A stretch of DNA of 64,000 nucleotides. It comes from Ailanthus altissimus. Taxonomy: Eukaryota > Streptophyta > Magnoliopsida > Sapindales > Simaroubaceae. The translations under genes were made by a program, and so were the position numbers. Positions within the stretch are counted from its first letter, which is position 1; each line of letters begins with the position of its first letter. The notes beneath the pieces were generated by a model, which saw nothing but the letters and a program-made list of their open reading frames with translations, was not told the DNA's origin and did no database searches. Below are positions 1-14,004 of the stretch, piece after piece. The DNA lies in contig OX327699.1 of the NCBI GenBank assembly GCA_946807835.1, positions 25,532,014 through 25,596,013 of the forward strand. The letters are read 5' to 3'.

Positions 1-3000
1 TTAATATGAGAATGATTTTTATGATAAAACACATTACGCTCCGTTTTAATAAAATATATTAAATACAAAATGAGACTCTTCTAACTTTAGTAAAAAAATA
101 TTTGCCTTACAGAGTTACTTTTTTTTAAACAAAAGACCCCATGCTATTAAATAATTGGATGACAATTGATTCGACAAGCCCGTACGATCTTGTGTCGTAT
201 ACCACGGGATAAACTATATTGAGAAAATAAATATTGTAATATCTCGTTATCTTTATCATAAAAAGACAACCAATTTAAGGGATAAGTCTCAATTTTGTTA
301 ATTTATTTCTTGTAAATAATTTGTTCTTCAATATCAATCAAGTCACAAAGTTATATTTAAAAATATTTTGAGAACTTCATATCAATTTATACTATTTAAC
401 ATTAACACTTGTGTTATTAAAGCAGTTCTATGTATTTGCAATTAAAAACTTGCTATTGAGGCTTTATTTTCAATAAATTTTATATTTTTTTAAAATTAAT
501 AAAAAAATTATTGTGAATAAATTCTAAATTCCAGCGGTATACTCATCCAAAATGATATATCTCTCGTGGATCAATTAATATAAATCCAGTTGTTATTTTT
601 CAGTGTAACATAATAATTGAAACAATCATGTGGTTGCAAGAATTATATACACATTGGATTGTGATTTTACGATGATATATTCTGCAATTATTTTAAAAAT
701 TAAAAAAAAACTTTATTATCTTTAAATTATTGTTGAACTCAGAATGCAAAACCAATCCATCCTTCAATCTCTACAATCTAATGAAAATACAATGTATCTC
801 TTTCAATTTTAATTACTATTATATGGGTTTAGTTTTTTTTTTTTTTTTCTTCTTCTTTTATCTGTTTATAATATTGTGTTTGTAGTAATGTAATTCCCAA
901 ACTCTGCAACACCAGTTACAATCAAACCAGAAATCTACACAAAAGTCTTAAAGGGCCAGTCAATCTCAGAATATGAGATATTATATTTTTATGTAGAACA
1001 TGGACAAAAGTTTTGTCATCATCTTACGCGTACATGCATTAAAACTGTGGAGATAAAATATATAATAATTGCCCGAATGTTTGCGTGTGTTATAAATTAA
1101 ACTAAAATCCCAATGCTACCAGTTTAATCAAACAAAGAGGAGACAAGAACATGATCTTCCTTTGATGCTAAGCATTACCAAATTCAAATCCTAATAACTG
1201 CACCGTTTCAACTTTAACTTTAATTAATGGTCTTCGTCCAGTTTTGTCATATACACCCGGCTACTTTCAATTTGTCACATAACGTGTGGTTTTTAATTTA
1301 ATTAGAGGTTTTGGGTCGAGAAATTTATCGAACAAGGTGTATATATATGCACACTTTTTTTTAATACTTTGATATTACATTAAATATTTATTATATATTA
1401 AATCAATTAGAATTATATGTTATTTACACATTTACACACATTCGAACTTATATCTCTATAAGTAAAAGAACAACACACTTTCACAATAAAGAGAATATTT
1501 ATAATATATATATTGCCCGAAGCCTCAACTAAGATTAGAATCTTCGATAAATAAAAAAATAACACCTCCATAATGAGAGGATAATATTAAAAGGGATAAA
1601 TATTTATAATATATAATTTGACTTAACCTCAATTAAAATTAAAATTTTTAACCTCAATTAAAGGTACGCAATTTTTATCATTCAAATAAAGTCATTAATT
1701 GTGCACAGAGTTTGTTAAAATGATAAGTATTTCGTTTGTAAGCGTACCCTTACCTCAGGTTTGAATCCCCCCTCTTTTATAGTTGTAGAATAAAAAAAAA
1801 AGCAGTCAGTTGCGTGTTAATATATACTTAAATCAATCAAATGACATAAATAAAAGCGATCATCCCATTACATCTTTAAGCTGTTTTTGGAGCGGTAGTT
1901 GATTCGTCTATTTACATAATCCATAGAAATGAAAAAAAAAAAACTAACAAAAAAAACAAAAGTACGCGTCCAACTGTGAAGCTCTAGGAATTTTGATCCC
2001 TATTTCTTGGTCCAAGTCTCACCGACTATTTTTTATCCTCCAATCCCATGTGGTTGCATTGTTTTCACAAAAAAGCTCACCCATATAAACATATATATTA
2101 AATATATTTATTACGTTACAGGATCAAGATGTATTCATTCAACTATTTTACTCGTCTTTTTAGACCTCGATAATGAACCATTTCATGAATATTTGACGGG
2201 CAGTGCCAGCGGCCTACATAACGAGGATCAATTGCAAGAAACCCACGTTATATTCACATATCTTTCTTGTAAATTTGGCATTTTGAATATAATCTTTTAC
2301 TGTAAACCCACGTTTCTACAGAATCAAGGATTAGACGAATATGAGACCCATCACGAGATATACCATTTGCATTACAGTAACGGCAAAATCATCACGAAGC
2401 TTGTTAATTACTGTGGCCAATGCTGCGGAGCATGTAGTAATAATAAAAGTGTTGCCCAATAGCAAAAATCATAGGCAGCGGCAGCACCAGCACCGCAGCA
2501 GCCTGCCAATTGAGACTGAAATGAGAGTCTCAAAGGGAAGAGAGAAGAATCTGCGAAGTACGTATGTAAGAATTTGTCGGCTTCTTTGTCCTTCCCCTAT
2601 TGGTCCTTTGGCATCCCGAAATTTATCTTACACAGTTCACGCGTGATCATCATTTTATTTATATCCAAATTTACCAAAACACCCCATTGTTCAATTTGGC
2701 TCGTCATGCTGGCCTCAGACTTTTATAAGGCTAGCACCGTCATTTCAACCCCCGGCTCTTAACGTGTCGGTTTATCGATGCTATAAAACGACATCGCTTC
2801 CTCGATGAAGTGAATTAAACTTGCCTCGTCGATTCCATTTTCTTTATGATCTCCATTCTCCAGTCAGTTTCTTTTCGCATGATTAAACCAACACCGATGA
2901 TAATCCCATTCATTAAATTAAGGACAAAAAGGATAATAACATATGGGTCCCTGATTTTTTTTTATATATTCTCGAATAAAAATATAATTTTTCTGTATGC

Positions 3001-4100
3001 GATAATTAACAGTGACAATTCTAGTTGGTACGCCATTTTACGTATACGTAGGGATATTAACACTGTTACACCTGAGGTTAGTACAAATTATATTTTGATA
3101 AAAACTTTAATTTTAATTATATTATCACTATTTTTATTTACATAAAAATATAAAATTACTCTTATAATTTTGTTTCATAAAATACTAAAATATCTTTAAA
3201 AAAAAATAGTAGTTTAGCCCTTTTAATTAATTAGAGGAGGTGACAATATAAATAAAATTAAAATTACCATCAAAATATAATTTATATCATCTTAAATATT
3301 GACAATGTTAATATTCAATTTGCAATCAATTCGTCAATTCATTTAGTAACGATATTGTGAATCTTAAAATTTAACTTAATTCATTTAATATTTTATTGTA
3401 ATCATCTCATCTATTTAATATATGCTAAAATATATAAATATAAAATTTTAATACTATTCACTTAAATTGTAATAATTTTTATCAAATGTAATGAAACACT
3501 TTCTTCACACATATAATCTAAATATAACTAGATAACTTTTAAAGTACACTACAAAATAATTATATTAGATCATAAATATACACGACATTCTAATAATTAA
3601 TTATGTCATAAATAGGTTAGTGAGTAGGAAGCCTTAAATTTAAATATGGACAATTAAGTCGTTTAATAATTATGTCATTTTGAACCAATTTAAAAGCCGT
3701 TAAAATTGTGTCCCATTATGTTTGAGTTGGTGAATTGTGTCACAAATTGCCACATGATTTGCAAAAAAAGAAAAAGAAAAAAGAAATAATAATAATTGCC
3801 ACTTCTAATTGTAACTTTGTTGTATTAATTAAGGTAAAATTATTTAAAATTATCATTAAATTACAAAATAAACAATCTAAATGGCTGTATAAATTAAATC
3901 AAATAAAAAAAGAAAGCAATAAGAGATATTTCAATTATCCCAATAGATGTTACTGTTTAGGGACCTAATTGATACAAATGGGATAACCTTTACTTTTTTT
4001 GAAAAAACATAAAAAGAGTAGAGACCCGAACGTCATCACTAAAATTTGACAAAAACTGCAGTTTCTAGAGAGAGAAGAAAAACAATATTTATTTTATTGT
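1..4100. other. AT-rich intergenic flank
   Basis: No coding region is supported here. The open frames present are short, low in complexity and show no family resemblance. The stretch is very AT-rich with many poly-A and poly-T runs. Some stretches could be decayed transposon or SINE-like debris, but none has ends I can define. The last part, around 4060-4135, has TATA-like sequence (tattatactctatag) and probably holds the promoter of the downstream NAT gene. Confidence 0.6.
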
Positions 4101-4800
4101 ATTATACTCTATAGCAGTATAGAGAGAGAAAGACGGGCTCTGTCAGCTCAGCTGCACATCAAATAATATAATTTGCTCCAAAAAAAAACATATAGTTTTT
4201 GGTTTTGCTCGCTCTCTCGTTCTTTCTTTCTTTCTTTCAATAAAGCGGAACATATTTTTGGAGTGGGGTTTATGATGATTTATCATCACTCTTGACTTTT
4301 TATGCCATCCCATTTGATTTTCACTTGATTTTGCTTTGGGAAGATTGTTTGTTAAAATACTTAAAAGGTACTTTCCCTTTCCCTTTTTAACACTCAACTT
4401 CCTTATCATTTCAGTCTCAGGCACTCAGCTCTTTCAATTATTATTGACACTATTTAGTATCAGTTTCACTCCCCCTAAAACTAAAACACCTTCTTCTAGT
4501 AGTTACACTTTCATTTTCACGCTTTCACGCAAACTCGAAAAAGTTTCCCATCGCTTCATTGTTATTCTCCGCTCCATCTTAAGAGTTGTGGTGGTGGGTA
4601 TTCCATGTGGGTTGTTTTTTCTTTGTTTTCTTCTCAGTTTTAGCTGTAAGCTTGTTCAACTTCGGGATCTGGGTTTCACTCAGATTTGAGTTTTACACTT
4701 GTTTTAGGCTGAGGGACACTTGTTCTTGATTATTTATTTATCTATGGCTTTGTTTTTACTTTTTTTTGTTTTGGGTGTAGCTTTAGAGAGAGAAGGCGAG
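4085..4800 (+). promoter_or_regulatory. probable core promoter and 5' leader of the NAT gene
   Basis: A TATA-like stretch lies at about 4095-4112, followed by a pyrimidine-rich leader with a TTTC repeat around 4219-4239. A plausible 5'UTR intron runs from a GTAAGC donor near 4646 to a T-rich tract ending in TGTAG at 4780, just before the purine-rich sequence that leads into the start codon at 4804. This is inferred from splice-like signals only; transcript data would be needed to fix the leader. Confidence 0.35.
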
Positions 4801-4803
4801 ATC

Positions 4804-7800
4804 ATGGCCGGAGGAGCAGCGCCGAAAGCTGATGAGCCGCAGCCACACCCACCCAAGGATCAGCTACCCAACATTTCTTATTGCATTACCAGTCCTCCAC
4901 CATGGCGTGAGTTCTTTTTTGGTTATTTAAGTTACTTGGGTTATAATTATTTTGTGAATATTTGAGATATGTGTTGAATGTTTTTATTTTTTTAAAATTC
5001 TTACGGTGAGTGTTTGTTAGTCTGGATCCGTTTGAGTATATTCTAGGGGATGTATTGGTATTGTTAATTGGTTTAAGATGTGCTTTCTCTGCATTCTCTT
5101 TTAGCTCAAAGTAGCTTTCTGAGTCCGCTCTTCTTTTGGGTAGATACCACTTTTTTCATAAAAGTATTATGCTATTTTGTCAAATAAACCTCACTGTTCT
5201 GCTGACTGAACGTTCTAATCTCAAAAAAGCAAACAAATATAAACTAGTTCTAATTACTTTTTTCACCAACCAAAAAAAAATAATAATAATAATAATGCTT
5301 TTTTTTTTGGGAACTTGATATCTGGTTTTGTGTGATATATTTGGTAATTGGGTTCTGAGAAAATAAATCTTACTTTTAGATTTTATTTAATGGAGATTTT
5401 TTTTAATGAAATATTGATCCTCTTTGAAATGACTCAAGCTTAATTTGCGGAAATTGTGGTGCATTTCTGATGCAGCTGAGGCTATTCTTCTTGGTTTTCA
5501 ACATTACCTTGTTATGCTTGGCACGACCGTTCTCATTCCGACTGCTCTTGTTCCCCAGATGGGAGGTGGAAATGTAAGGCCTAAGAAATTTAATAATAAA
5601 CATAATGTGAATAAGTGCCATTCATTTTGGTTAAATTTTTATCTTCTTCGAATATAATCTCCTCTTGTAGAATTGGCTAATACACATTTGCTGTTGTTTG
5701 TAGGAGGAGAAAGCAAAGGTGATCCAGACACTGCTTTTTGTTGCTGGTTTGAACACATTGCTGCAAACATTCTTTGGAACTCGACTACCTGCAGTGATGG
5801 GAGGGTCTTACACTTTTGTCCCTACTACAATTTCAATCATCCTTGCTGGTCGATTCAGTGATACTGCAGATCCTATTGAGGTTTGGCGTTTTCAACTCCA
5901 TGTTTTTGTAACAAGTGGTGTTTGTTTGGGATGGTAAATTTCTTGTGAATATGGTAATACATGTTGGCATCAAGATCACATATACTTAACATACAACAAT
6001 GGTATATTCTTTTGCAATGAAAATGTATACATTCTGGAGGAGCAAAAAATTATGCAAAAAAAACTATTTAGGACAGTTTCTTGCTGTAGTTTGTAAAAAA
6101 ATTTCAACTAAAAGATAATTAAATAGATAGAAAACATGGAAGGTGTATTTGTGCGTTCAAACACCACATTGCTCTTATCAGTGCTTGTGCCATTTGGGTT
6201 GTAACTGTGTGATCATGTTTTGATGTCTGTTCAGAAATTCAAGAGAACAATGCGGGCAATCCAGGGTTCTCTCATTGTTGCTTCAACACTTCAGATTGTC
6301 CTGGGCTTCAGTGGACTTTGGCGAAATGTTGCAAGGTCAGTTTAGAACCCAGTATGGTGTACTAGACTTTTAACACTGTGCATTGACAAATTGAGTGTCA
6401 ATTTGATTTCTGAAATACATAATACTTCTTAGAAGTTGTTGTTCATTTGCTCTATCATGTCGGATTTCAGTGTCCTTTCCAACAATGTCTGCTGAGGAGT
6501 GGGAGAATAAATATTTTGTAACTGCTTTCTTATCAAAACTTCTATAAGTGATGCTAATTAAATTTCCCTTTTTTCAGGTTTCTAAGTCCACTTTCAGCTG
6601 TTCCTCTGGTTTCTCTAGTTGGTTTTGGGCTGTATGAGTTTGGTTTTCCTGGGGTAAGTCTTCTGTTGCTTCATTTTCACAGGAAAGATGCACATCAGTC
6701 ACCTGCTCATATGCAGACTCACAACATCATCTTACAACTAATGGCTATTTACTCTTGCATTTTCTTTGTAGGTTGCCAAATGTGTGGAGATTGGACTGCC
6801 ACAGCTTATCATTATAGTATTCATTTCACAGGTATGCCTAATAGTTTGTTACATGCAGTTTCCAGTTACAGTTCTCATTATCTTGCACATTACAATCTCT
6901 TGTACTTTCTTATTTCTAACCCTGAAAGACCACTAATTGTCGCTCCTTGTTTTGCAGTATCTACCTCACGTGATACGCTATGGAAAAAATGTTTTTGATC
7001 GTTTCGCTGTCATATTTTCAGTGGTGATTGTGTGGATATATGCACACCTACTTACAGTGGGTGGGGCCTATAATGGTGCTGCACCTAAGACACAAATAAG
7101 TTGTCGAACTGATCGTGCTGGGCTTATAGATGCAGCTCCTTGGTAAGTTTTTTCCTATTTTTAAAGCAATTGCTTACTTCAGCATTTCTTTATTCACAAT
7201 GTGATTGTTCAATCCACAAATAAGATCTTTGACATGTAATTGACTGTTTTCAATTTTTTTTCTTGGAACTTGCCTTGGTATAGTCATCGTTTCCTGGCAA
7301 GCTGGTGCCAAATGATTTTGTAAATCCTCTTTAGTTAATTTTGGCAAGAACCAAAACTCAAGCCACTATGGCCTGTACATCATAAACTATTTTGTAGGCT
7401 GGTGAGGGAAAAAGGTGTGCTCATACACAATCAGTTTGTGATCAAGTAGAAATATATCTAAGTTGTAATTCTTTTGTCTATCTACATTTTTACATTTAAT
7501 CAGAGCTTGATCCACCAAGATATCAAGATCATTTGGTCATACTTCCGCTTTACAGTCTATTTTCTGCGTAGATGATTTGTTTGAGCTGTCTAATTCAGTT
7601 CAAACTGGAAAAAGCTTCTGATGCATTAAATTCCTTTTCCACCTTGTGAACTGTGAACTTTTTGTTTTTTTTTCCCCAAAAATGTTGGGAGCCGTTGTGT
7701 TGGTGAGTTCTAACTGAATATAGAATCTACGATATAATCGGTAGTTTGGAACAACATCTGGCTAAGCTGTAGTGTTCTTCAACAGATGTAACATGTGCTT

Positions 7801-9975
7801 TCAAGCATGGCCTAGTATTTTGGTACGATCTTATGGATCCTTACTTTAGTTATGATTTTGTAGGATAAGAGTTCCATGGCCCTTCCAATGGGGGGCGCCT
7901 TCATTTGACGCTGGTGAAGCCTTTGCCATGATGATGGCCTCCTTTGTTGCGCTTGTTGAGGTTTGTTTTCTTTTGTTGTACTTTCTTTTTCTGTTTTCCC
8001 ACTTTTTGTTGCCTGTCTAAAGACCCCAATGCTGTTATCGGCTTTCATTCTACTCTATCTAAGATTTTCGAAATTTAAACCAATTGAATTTGATAATGAT
8101 CTTCTGTTTTATTGTATGTATTGCAGTTTAAACATGCATTTATCTGTCCTACCTCATATTTTCTAGGGATACTTGATTTCTATATTATATTATTTCTGGA
8201 AGCTTACTCAATTCTTATTTTCGTCCAATGATATGAGCAGTCCACTGGTGCTTTTATTGCGGTGGCGAGGTATGCAAGTGCAACTCCATTGCCACCTTCT
8301 GTTCTCAGTCGGGGTGTGGGTTGGCAGGTAATTTAGAAAGGCTTATCTCCTCATACTTCAATTATGTGGACAAAATTGTCTATGCAATATTGAGGTTCTT
8401 GCTTGTCTAAGGAAGGTGTAGGCAACCATCGTGGTTGAATCATGATCTGCGATCAACCCCATTTTGAATTCTCATGGGGTTGTAGTACTTTTAGACACAT
8501 AAATACCAGAGGTTGAGCAATGTTGGAATTGTGTCCTTAAGTTATCTAGTTATCGCCATTAAATCAAAAGAGGTAAATAATCGCTCCACATTCCCTGTAT
8601 TTTCTGTGATATGTTTCCATGTAAAATCTTGTATGTCGCCACATAAGCGCCATCCAAACATCATTTAAAAGATAGTTTAGTTTTGTTATTCTAGCTTCCT
8701 GATTTGGAAACCTAGATCCAATAAATTAACTAGCACAGAACAAAGTGAAGAAAAAATGCAAATATGGACATCCACAAACTATGACTGAGATCATAAGAAA
8801 TATATAATAAAATGTAATAATAATTGCCCTCTATTCCAGGAGTAAGTGGCCTTGAAATTTACCCATCCAGGTGGGTCTCCAGGCAATTTCTTGCAAGGAT
8901 ATTTACCACCTTGCAAGAGTTTTGGGTAAATTTTAAATGACACCAGTGTGAACTAATGATCTTTTTATCTTTCAGGGAGTTGGCATTTTGCTTTCTGCAT
9001 TATTTGGAACTGGGAACGCAACATCAGTATCCGTGTAAGACTCTATCAAGTCCTACTTTTCAGTCTGTGTATGAGCTTCCTATGTTGATGAGTTTAGAAA
9101 AACACAAATCCCATCTAAACTTGAGTTCTTTCTGTACAGAGAGAATGCTGGTCTTTTGGCCTTGACAAGAGTTGGCAGCCGTAGGGTTGTCCAAATAGCT
9201 GCTGGATTCATGTTATTCTTCTCTGTTCTTGGTAAATTGATTGGTGAAAGTTTTTCATCAAATAAAAAATATTTTATTAGTCCTTTTTGAGCTTTATCAC
9301 AATTTACCATTATTGTGCAGGTAAATTTGGAGCAGTCTTTGCTTCAATTCCAGCACCTATTATTGCTGCTTTATATTGCCTTTTCTTTGCCTATGTGGGT
9401 ATGTAACTTTCAACTAATACACAGATATGTGGATCTCCGAATTGTGAAAGATAATTACATTTTTCCTGTCTGTACAGGTGCCGGAGGCCTTAGCTTTCTT
9501 CAGTTCTGTAACCTTAATAGCTTTCGAACAAAGTTCATATTAGGGTTCTCTGTCTTCTTGGGTTTATCTGTGCCTCAATACTTCAACGAGTACACTGCCA
9601 TTAACGGTTTTGGTCCAGTTCACACTAACGCAAGATGGGTATGTGTAAAATGTGAACCCCTTTGATCTCTCTTATTCTTGAGTAAGCTTTCTGTCAAATT
9701 ATGTCATTATTGGTTGTGCCTCCTGATGAAATTGGCATGCTCTTCATTTCTGGCAGTTCAACGATATTATAAATGTTCCTTTCTCGTCAGAACCATTTGT
9801 TGCTGGTATTGTAGCATTTTTCCTGGATAACACACTGCATAAAAGGGATGGTCAAATCAAGAAAGACAGGGGTAAACATTGGTGGGTCAAGTTCAAATCC
9901 TTCAAGGGTGATACAAGGAGTGAAGAGTTTTATTCCCTGCCCTTTAACTTAAACAAATATTTCCCATCTGTGTGA
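4804..9975 (+). CDS. NAT6: nucleobase-ascorbate transporter, NAT6-type (14 coding exons)
   Basis: Member of the NAT/NCS2 family of plasma-membrane permeases that take up purines and uracil in plants. Coding exons: 4804-4906, 5476-5573, 5704-5880, 6235-6335, 6578-6653, 6772-6831, 6958-7142, 7864-7960, 8241-8327, 8976-9034, 9140-9231, 9321-9398, 9478-9638 and 9757-9975. All introns are GT-AG, and the joined frame gives 530 residues without a stop. Diagnostic motifs are present: the QH motif in GFQHYLVMLG (residues about 41-50) and the NAT signature ENAGLLALTR (about 349-358), which fits the family pattern [QEP]-N-x-G-x4-T-[RKG]. Many hydrophobic segments fit the usual 12-14 membrane spans. The N-terminus (MAGGAAPKADEPQPHPPKDQ) and the length resemble Arabidopsis NAT6, so I use that symbol; NAT5 or NAT7 orthology is not excluded. 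The gene looks intact. Confidence 0.93.
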
Positions 9976-12900
9976 TTTAAGCAGCTCTAAGTTTTAAGAT
10001 GGTCTTACCATGCACAAGTTTCCGGTGGCTTTGTGGGAAATGTTAAATATCAGCATTGTTCTTTCTTGTGAATCTTTATTACATGCAATAGCTGTAAAAG
10101 ATAGTTTATCTTCCTTTATAGGTTTCCTTAGAACATTTGTTGAAATGTTTTTTATTTCTGTAAATCAATGCCAGACTAATGGATTTGAAGAAGCAATGAA
10201 GCAGTTATATTTGCTTTTCTTCTTTTGTTTTGTTCATATATATTAGCTTTGTAGGTTTTAGTCCATCTATTCTGGCATCTTCCCATTCATTATTTTCCCG
10301 AGCATATCATATCTTCCACATCTTAGTGGCTTCATAAAGTGGAAATGGTCCAATGTTTCATTCAAATATTAAAGTTTAGGCTCCACAAATTATCCTTCTT
10401 ATTGAACATATCATATCAAGAATGGACCGCTCTGCATTCAATGATTTTGCTAAAATATCTTCTTTTTACTTTGATCTAGATTTCAAATCCAGAAGAAAAT
10501 ATCATTACAGTTTCAGTAGCAGCAAATTAACAAATTTCGAACCTAGAGACCATCAAACATAAGCATGCATGAATATGCCTGGGATGGTTAAAATCACTTG
10601 GATTTTTTTCTGAGCAAAAGTTTTTCAAGTTGACAGTGAATTGCAAAAAACAATTCTCTCTTGATCCTGAATTCCTGAGGGCCAAAGCCCCTTGGATTTG
10701 TTCAAGTGACTTTTTCTTGTAAGATGATGCAAAAGGCATTCAATGTAAAAAGTTAAATCCTAAAAGTTGCAAGAAGGGCTGGTGCTACTTCTGCAAAAGC
10801 AGATTTGAAATGAAGATGCTTTATTTGTGTAGCTAAGGCTCTTCCATGCCCCATTGGATAATGGAAAAAGGAAGGAAAGATATCACTCACTTTATAATTG
10901 ACAAACAGATGCTCAGAGAATCCTTGAAAAGCTCAAGATCCGTTCCACTATTCTAACTTTTTGATTAATTTTAGCCTTGAAGCCAACCATTTGATACAGC
11001 ACCTCATGTGAACCCCATCTCAATAATTATAATAATTATAAGAAGAATAAATTCTCATAACTAACATCATTATTTTTGTAACAATCATGTATAAAATTTG
11101 ATATGCTATTGTTAAAGATCTTAGCAACCCGATTTTTGTCGTCCAACTACATTCAATTCTAGCACTAGTTCATAGCCATTTATTATGAATTAGTAAACTA
11201 ACACAGAACATTCTCTTAATTTTTTATCTCTTCCCATGTACCCACTTGTTGCCATAAGAGAAATAAGATGACAAAATTTAGAATTCTGTTAAATTCTTTC
11301 CATGTTTTTATAACTCAGGCACAAAATACTTGAGATATCCTAATCTCATTTTCTGGGTTTATGTCAAAATGTCCTGTATTTTAGGTACATAAAGCTGAAA
11401 GAAACAAAACCCATCTCTAAACTAGAAGCCATAAACACACTAAGCATGTCGTTTGGCGAGGATGTCAATTACAATGTTAATTCATTTATGCCATGACATG
11501 GGAATGGGACATGAAAATGTTGTCGTCCACCCAATTTGAATTCATGGAAAGGAGGAGTTCAATGATACCCACTAGTTTTTACACTTAAATCAAGCACAAT
11601 ACAATAGAAAAGTTAGAGACTTTTTCATATAATGTTTAACATGGCTTCAAACAATCACACACTCAATGTAATGTGCTTTCCAGGACTTGGGCACATTCAA
11701 AATTATGATTTTATTAATGCAAAAGTAGTTCTTGTTTAGTATGTGCAATCTTAAACCACAGACGCAGGATAGTTTTCAGGGTTCGGTTTCAAAAATCTTT
11801 TAGGCTAGGGTTTCTTCTAAAGTAGTCACATATGTCACTGGCATCCCATCACCATATTTACTTTCAAATTTTTTTTCTCTCTGTGCAAGCCTGTAACATT
11901 TAGTCTATAAAAATAGACGATGGGTTTTTAAAATCAGTGAAAGATCTTGAAGGATATAACTGCCATTATCTTCTAATGAACGAAAATATAAAAACAATTG
12001 TCTCAACTTCCCAGTAAGATATCAAAGTTTCAATGCTTTGGTAGCTTAGTTTATGCAGATATTGCAGAGTAAATAATATCAAAATTCGTGTTGATATGAA
12101 CAGTTAGTATTGCTAGATATCAAAAGAGGTACAATTTGGCATGTGATTTGGTCGATTTCACGTGGAATGATAGAGAGACGAGATAATTCTCTTCTTAAAA
12201 TTTGGGTTAAAGACTTGAGGCCAATATTTTTTATAAAAAAAATTCCGAATATTCAGGTACTATAAAATAACCTGACATGTTAACAATTGGCATAGTAATG
12301 ATTCAGGATTTAGTAACAAAATATTTTTTAAGAAGCAAATAAATGCTTTAGTTCTTCAATGAAGTAATTAATAGGTCAAAGCTGGCATGTGTCAAGGGGA
12401 TGAGATCCCAAACTCTCTCGAAGTTATATGATACGTATCATCAGAAAAAAGACCAAAAATGAGAAGTGGTACCTTCATATTATTTGTTTAATCTTGGTGG
12501 ATCAAATTTTTTTCTGTTGAAAATTTTAATACAAGTGAGTCTTCGATGTGATGAAACCATATTATGCAATCAAGAACACAGTAGTGATCATACGGAGGAA
12601 AAGTGGGGCCATCTGAATTGTCAGTCATCAGATTTAAGGACACAGATATCTGGCAGGCTAAGCGACCCACCACTTGATCTGCATCACTGTATGATCATCA
12701 GACACCAATCGTTTAGTTTCCCAGTTTTGGCAAACAAGCATTGATCCTTATTCACGGTCCCCTCTATTGTTAAAACAACACGACGAGTCAGTAGTGTGAA
12801 TAACGAGTACCCAGCTCTTCATTAAGCTACCCAAGATTATCATTTTTCCTATTATATTTAGATGGTACCTCAAATTGAATCATGCCGAGTTAATTCAAAA

Positions 12901-13900
12901 TCTCGAGCCATGAACAATCTTAAGATTACAAACGGCGCTCTCCAGCATTAATCATTGCATAGCCAAGGCAAAACCAGCAAAGCTTCAGCTATTTTAATTG
13001 TAGTGCGTGGACTGTGGAGTGGAGATATTAAGTTAAAAAAAAAGGAAAACTATGTGATAAGGTTGTTAATCACTTTTTATGAAAAAGAAACAAAAAAAAC
13101 AAAGCAAAATTGTTGGGTGCACAAGTAGAAAGGCAAAATTGGATCCCTCTTTTTGAAGGGGCTTTTGTATTGTAACGCACAAAAGGGTAAAACAAAAAAG
13201 AGAGCCCCTCCCACACGCGACATGCACTTATTGCGTGTTGTTGCTGCTGCCTCTTTCACCTCACAAAATTTCATGCCAGCATCAGACCAACGTCTCTTGC
13301 TGCTTCATTTACCTCACCAGTCACCACGCTCTCATAAGAGCGTGCCATTACCCCCACATCATTACAATTGACAATGGTCATCTCCAACTTCACAACAAAT
13401 AAGTTTATTGGCAAAATTATTAGAACAGAATTAGAGATTTAGGTGTTCGAATCCCACTCGTACTACAGTTATTGGCAAAATTGCCTGTGGCTTGCATGTA
13501 TCTTACATTGGATGGAATGCGAGTAAGCTAAGCATTGTTGGCAAAGCAACAGACCATAAACCGTCCATGACATGAATTGGGCAAAATTTGGGTGTCTCAA
13601 CAGTGATGGATCAAAGCAAAGCATCTAACGTAGGTTTGACAACCATTCACAGCTCACCACATCATGCCATGCTAGGACCATACCTTTATTAACTTATATT
13701 AATACTACTTTATTTATTCCTCCCACTTAAATTAACCAAAACTGCTCTTTAATCACACCATTATTTCACTCCCCACCATTTTGTAGGCTTGTTTTACTTG
13801 ATTAAACAATTTGGACGTTTAATTAATCATAGTGTTAACGTATGTTTAATTCAAAGCCCAACATGGAGTAAGGCATTTATAACCACTTGAAAGTTGGTGG
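9976..13900. other. NAT 3' flank and intergenic region
   Basis: The first few hundred bases after the stop at 9973-9975 are probably 3'UTR. The remainder to the next promoter holds no coding stretch I can support. The open frames near 10.0, 12.5 and 13.1-13.4 kb are short and have no recognisable domain. A T-loop-like string (ttcgaatccca) near 13447 is not part of a tRNA cloverleaf. Confidence 0.55.
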
Positions 13901-13910
13901 ATGGTGGTGG

Positions 13911-13920
13911 CTTATAAAGG
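13911..13920 (+). promoter_or_regulatory. TATA box of the DUF4228 gene
   Basis: The sequence cttataaagg lies about 85 bases before the ATG at 14005. A purine-rich leader (ggagagagcaagagcaatag) sits between them, as expected for a plant TATA promoter with a short 5'UTR. Confidence 0.6.
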
Positions 13921-14004
13921 GACTGTTTCATCCCTCTCCTGATTTCATTTTTAACATATTGTATTGTTTAAGGAGAGAGCAAGAGCAATAGAAGTTTTCT
14001 GGAA

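Noticed and set aside
1715..1800. SINE-like sequence: B-box-like ggtttgaatcc followed by an A-rich tail
   Set aside because: No recognisable A box at the right distance, no clear target duplication; too weak to call.
2007..2462. Open frame of 151 codons upstream of the NAT gene
   Set aside because: Low-complexity wording, no domain, no splice or promoter context; AT-rich chance frame.
13440..13480. T-loop-like ttcgaatccca suggesting a tRNA
   Set aside because: Flanking sequence does not fold into acceptor, D and anticodon arms.
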